From positions 1-17,349 of the forward strand of contig JAISDP010000081.1 in assembly GCA_031264715.1 (NCBI GenBank): a stretch of DNA of 17,349 bases. Direction: 5' to 3'. The stretch comes from Bacteroidales bacterium (lineage in GTDB: Bacteria; Bacteroidota; Bacteroidia; Bacteroidales; UBA4181). Position numbers and translations under genes: made by a program. Numbering within the stretch: position 1 is the first letter of the stretch; every line of letters starts with the position of its first letter. The notes beneath the pieces were generated by a model, which was given only the letters and a program-made list of their open reading frames with translations, made no database searches and had not been told where the DNA came from. Positions 15,729-17,349 of the stretch are shown piece after piece.

Positions 15729-15830
15729 TATAACTTGCCAAATCTCATGTTTTTTACATATATTTGGCAGGTTATATATCATTATAACTTGCCAAATCGT
15801 ATATTTTTTACATACATTTGGCAGATTATA
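15729..15830 (+). repeat. Two further palindromes of the 54-bp-period family
   Basis: The copies at 15729-15776 and 15783-15830 are the same element, spacing and orientation as upstream of the ATPase. Copy 5 carries CTTG-N21-TATATTTG (-7 at 15759-15766) and copy 6 CTTG-N21-TACATTTG (-7 at 15813-15820). They fill most of the gap between the ATPase stop and the next gene. Confidence 0.92.
15789..15820 (+). promoter_or_regulatory. Candidate outward promoter for the small protein and cusC-like gene
   Basis: TTG at 15789-15791 and TACATTTG at 15813-15820 are separated by 21 nt. The next ATG (15851) is 31 nt downstream of the -7 box. This would let the genes downstream of the cassette be transcribed independently of the cusA promoter. 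Confidence 0.5.
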
Positions 15831-15850
15831 AACACGATTAAAATTAAAAT

Positions 15851-16081
15851 ATGATGAAAAAATACGGGCAGTTTAATTACAAATTCGCCAATGCAACAGC
15901 CATGTTCAAACATTATTTCATCCGGCTTGCATTTATGGAATCGTGGATAAAGCTGATTTCCAAAGATAAAGCAGAAGAAATATTCAGTCTTGTCGAATCG
16001 CGGATGAACGGACAGGCAAAACAGTTCGGAGGGCTGAAACTCAGTATTCCATTTGTAATGATTAATGCAATAAAAGTCTAA
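15851..16081 (+). CDS. Small protein of unknown function in the efflux operon
   Basis: This 76-residue protein starts MMKKYGQFNYKFANATAMFK; a second ATG at 15854 is equally possible. I do not recognise the family. It has no signal peptide, no Cys and no Met-rich motif. The middle (about 19-55) is amphipathic-helical with hydrophobic and aromatic residues (HYFIRLAFMESWIKLI), then charged (SKDKAEEIFSLVESRMNG). The end is hydrophobic (LKLSIPFVMINAIKV). It is followed after 12 nt by the cusC-like gene, so co-transcription is likely. Codon use looks like its neighbours. It could be a small efflux accessory protein, or a remnant of a longer gene truncated when the cassette inserted upstream. Confidence 0.6.
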   Translation: MMKKYGQFNYKFANATAMFKHYFIRLAFMESWIKLISKDKAEEIFSLVESRMNGQAKQFGGLKLSIPFVMINAIKV

Positions 16082-16093
16082 AATAAATTGGTT

Positions 16094-17349
16094 ATGAAAC
16101 AGTTTATCATGATATTAATTGCTGTCTTAGGTTCCTTTTCCGTTGCGGCAGCTCAAAACGATTCCCTGAACCGCTATCTGCAAATGGCAGCGCAAAACAA
16201 TCCAGGCGTTAAAGCCGGTTTTCTGGCATATCAGGCTGCATTACAGAAAATTCCGCAAGCTGGAGCTTATCAGGATCCGCAACTGGAAATGGGTTTCTTC
16301 CTCCAGCCGATGGAAATTCTTGGCGGACGCCAGATCGGACAGTTTCAACTGATGCAGATGTTTCCGTGGTTCGGGACGAGAAAAGCTGCCCGCACGGAAG
16401 CGCAGCACATGGCGAAAATGGCTTTTGAACAGTTTCGCGAAATACGGGACAATCTCTTTCTGGAAGTTTATACCCAGTGGTACGCGCTTTGCAGTTTGCA
16501 GCAGAAACTGAAAAACAGCAGGGAAAATGCAGCGCTTTTAACACAGTTGGAATCTCTGGCGCTACAGAAGTTTAAATCGCCTGTAAATTCTTCGTTGGCA
16601 GCGATTTCACAGCGTACAGGAAATTCGCCGGCATCGGTTTCATCAGATGCGGGAACCAGTTCCAGCATGTCCGGCGGGATGAATATGGGAAGTAAGCAGT
16701 CGGCGGGAGAGGCGTCAAACTCATCTTCGGGACAAATGGGAATGTCGATGGGAGAGACATCTTCCGGAATGTCGGAAGCGCTTCGTATTCAACTTGAAAT
16801 CCTGGAACTCGAAAGCGGCATGGAGAGTATTCTGTCGGAGATACGCGCCGAAAAAATACGTTTCAACATCTTTTTAAACCGTCCGGCAGAAACCGAAATC
16901 ACTGTTCCCGACTCGATTAACCAGATACCGTTTTCTTTTGACGAAGAAACGGCAATGAGTCTGATGATGCAGCAAAATCCGATGCTGGGCATGATTGGCG
17001 AGGAGTCTCTTGCATACGGAGCAAAGGCCGAAATGGACAGGAAAATGAGTTATCCGATGTTCGGTATCGGGCTGCAATACATGCTGATAGGCAAAACCCC
17101 GACTTCGACAGCGGCGATGGACAACAGTGCGGAACACGGCGCGTCACAGACAGTCGGCAACATGTCGTCGATGAACGGCAAGGACATGATCATGCCGATG
17201 TTATCCGTCAGTATCCCGATATTTCGCGGAAAATACAAGGCTCTACAGCGCGAAACGGAACTTTTGCGTCAAGCAAGCGATGAAAAATATGCCGATGCGC
17301 TCAACACGCTACAGGCGGAACTGTATCGCGCTAAACACCAGCTGGATGA
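16094..17349 (+). CDS. cusC: CusC/TolC-like outer membrane efflux protein with Met-rich insertions (3' end outside window)
   Basis: The first 418 residues are visible and open to the window edge without a stop. The signal peptide is MKQFIMILIAVLGSFSVAAA. An outer-membrane efflux protein fold follows: NRYLQMAAQNNPGVKAGFLA and AGAYQDPQLEMGFFLQPM with the characteristic helices, then QMFPWFGTRKAARTEAQ at 88-104. The family forms the trimeric outer-membrane exit duct of tripartite pumps; here the CusA-type pump upstream is the obvious partner. Two unusual segments are Met/Ser/Gly-rich: about 190-226 (Met192, 196, 198, 215, 217, 219, 226) and about 342-369 (Met342, 357, 360, 365, 367, 369). They resemble Cu(I)-binding methionine motifs. 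A membrane-fusion adaptor (cusB) is expected beyond the window. The gene begins 12 nt after the small protein gene. Confidence 0.88.
   Translation, partial: MKQFIMILIAVLGSFSVAAAQNDSLNRYLQMAAQNNPGVKAGFLAYQAALQKIPQAGAYQDPQLEMGFFLQPMEILGGRQIGQFQLMQMFPWFGTRKAARTEAQHMAKMAFEQFREIRDNLFLEVYTQWYALCSLQQKLKNSRENAALLTQLESLALQKFKSPVNSSLAAISQRTGNSPASVSSDAGTSSSMSGGMNMGSKQSAGEASNSSSGQMGMSMGETSSGMSEALRIQLEILELESGMESILSEIRAEKIRFNIFLNRPAETEITVPDSINQIPFSFDEETAMSLMMQQNPMLGMIGEESLAYGAKAEMDRKMSYPMFGIGLQYMLIGKTPTSTAAMDNSAEHGASQTVGNMSSMNGKDMIMPMLSVSIPIFRGKYKALQRETELLRQASDEKYADALNTLQAELYRAKHQLD

Larger units (their letters stand above)
14006..15830 (+). mobile_element. Putative ATPase gene cassette bounded by direct repeats
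   Basis: The sequences 14006-14146 and 15687-15830 are similar over their whole length. Both begin ATTATGA..ATATATAA.TATTTA, continue to GTATTATAACTTGCC, and contain two 54-bp-period palindromes. The upstream copy has two more palindromes. Together they bracket an ATPase gene that sits between cusA and the remaining efflux genes, all on one strand. Recombination between the direct repeats would delete the ATPase and leave one repeat block behind cusA. The ATPase and repeats look richer in A+T than the neighbouring efflux genes. No transposase is present, so how it moved is unknown. The mobile interpretation is inference. Confidence 0.5.

Overview
The window looks like a chromosomal segment of a member of the order Bacteroidales (Bacteroidota). 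The evidence is family content: a HYC_CC_PP-type metal-associated protein, a fimbrillin remnant, an ECF sigma factor paired with a membrane-anchored beta-barrel protein, an LVIVD-repeat lipoprotein, a long Prc-type protease, and a DUF234-type ATPase. Several leaders also carry the Bacteroidota -7 promoter motif TAnnTTTG. No rRNA, tRNA, CRISPR array or recognisable transposase is visible.

Left part (1-2150) is repeat-rich accessory DNA. An (AG)11 tract and a GCGTAATATTACGC palindrome precede 13 tandem copies of a 21-bp unit. Next come a conserved Bacteroidota protein of unknown function (553-1227), a frameshifted fimbrillin pseudogene whose tail resembles a formylglycine-generating-enzyme/C-lectin domain (1308-1783), and a dense mosaic of REP-like hairpins (1784-2148).

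Middle part (2149-9744) is mostly ordinary genes. A minus-strand cluster runs sigma factor (5507-4956), membrane-anchored beta-barrel protein (4826-3513), LVIVD lipoprotein (3429-2149). It is followed, also on the minus strand, by the periplasmic protease prc (7862-5733). prc is divergent from a secreted esterase fused to a beta-propeller-like domain (8005-9744).

Right part (9840-17349) is a copper/silver efflux locus on the plus strand: HYC_CC_PP protein, CusA-type RND pump, a small unknown protein, and a CusC-like outer membrane factor with Met-rich insertions that runs off the window. Between cusA and the last two genes sits an ATPase + PD-(D/E)XK-like gene with 54-bp-period palindromic repeats on both sides (four copies upstream, two downstream). 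Every palindrome carries a directional promoter-like pair, a -33 TTG or similar and a -7 TAnnTTTG at 19-21 nt spacing. I read this as a gene cassette that invaded the efflux operon while carrying outward-facing promoters able to keep the downstream genes expressed. This is the most interesting object in the window.
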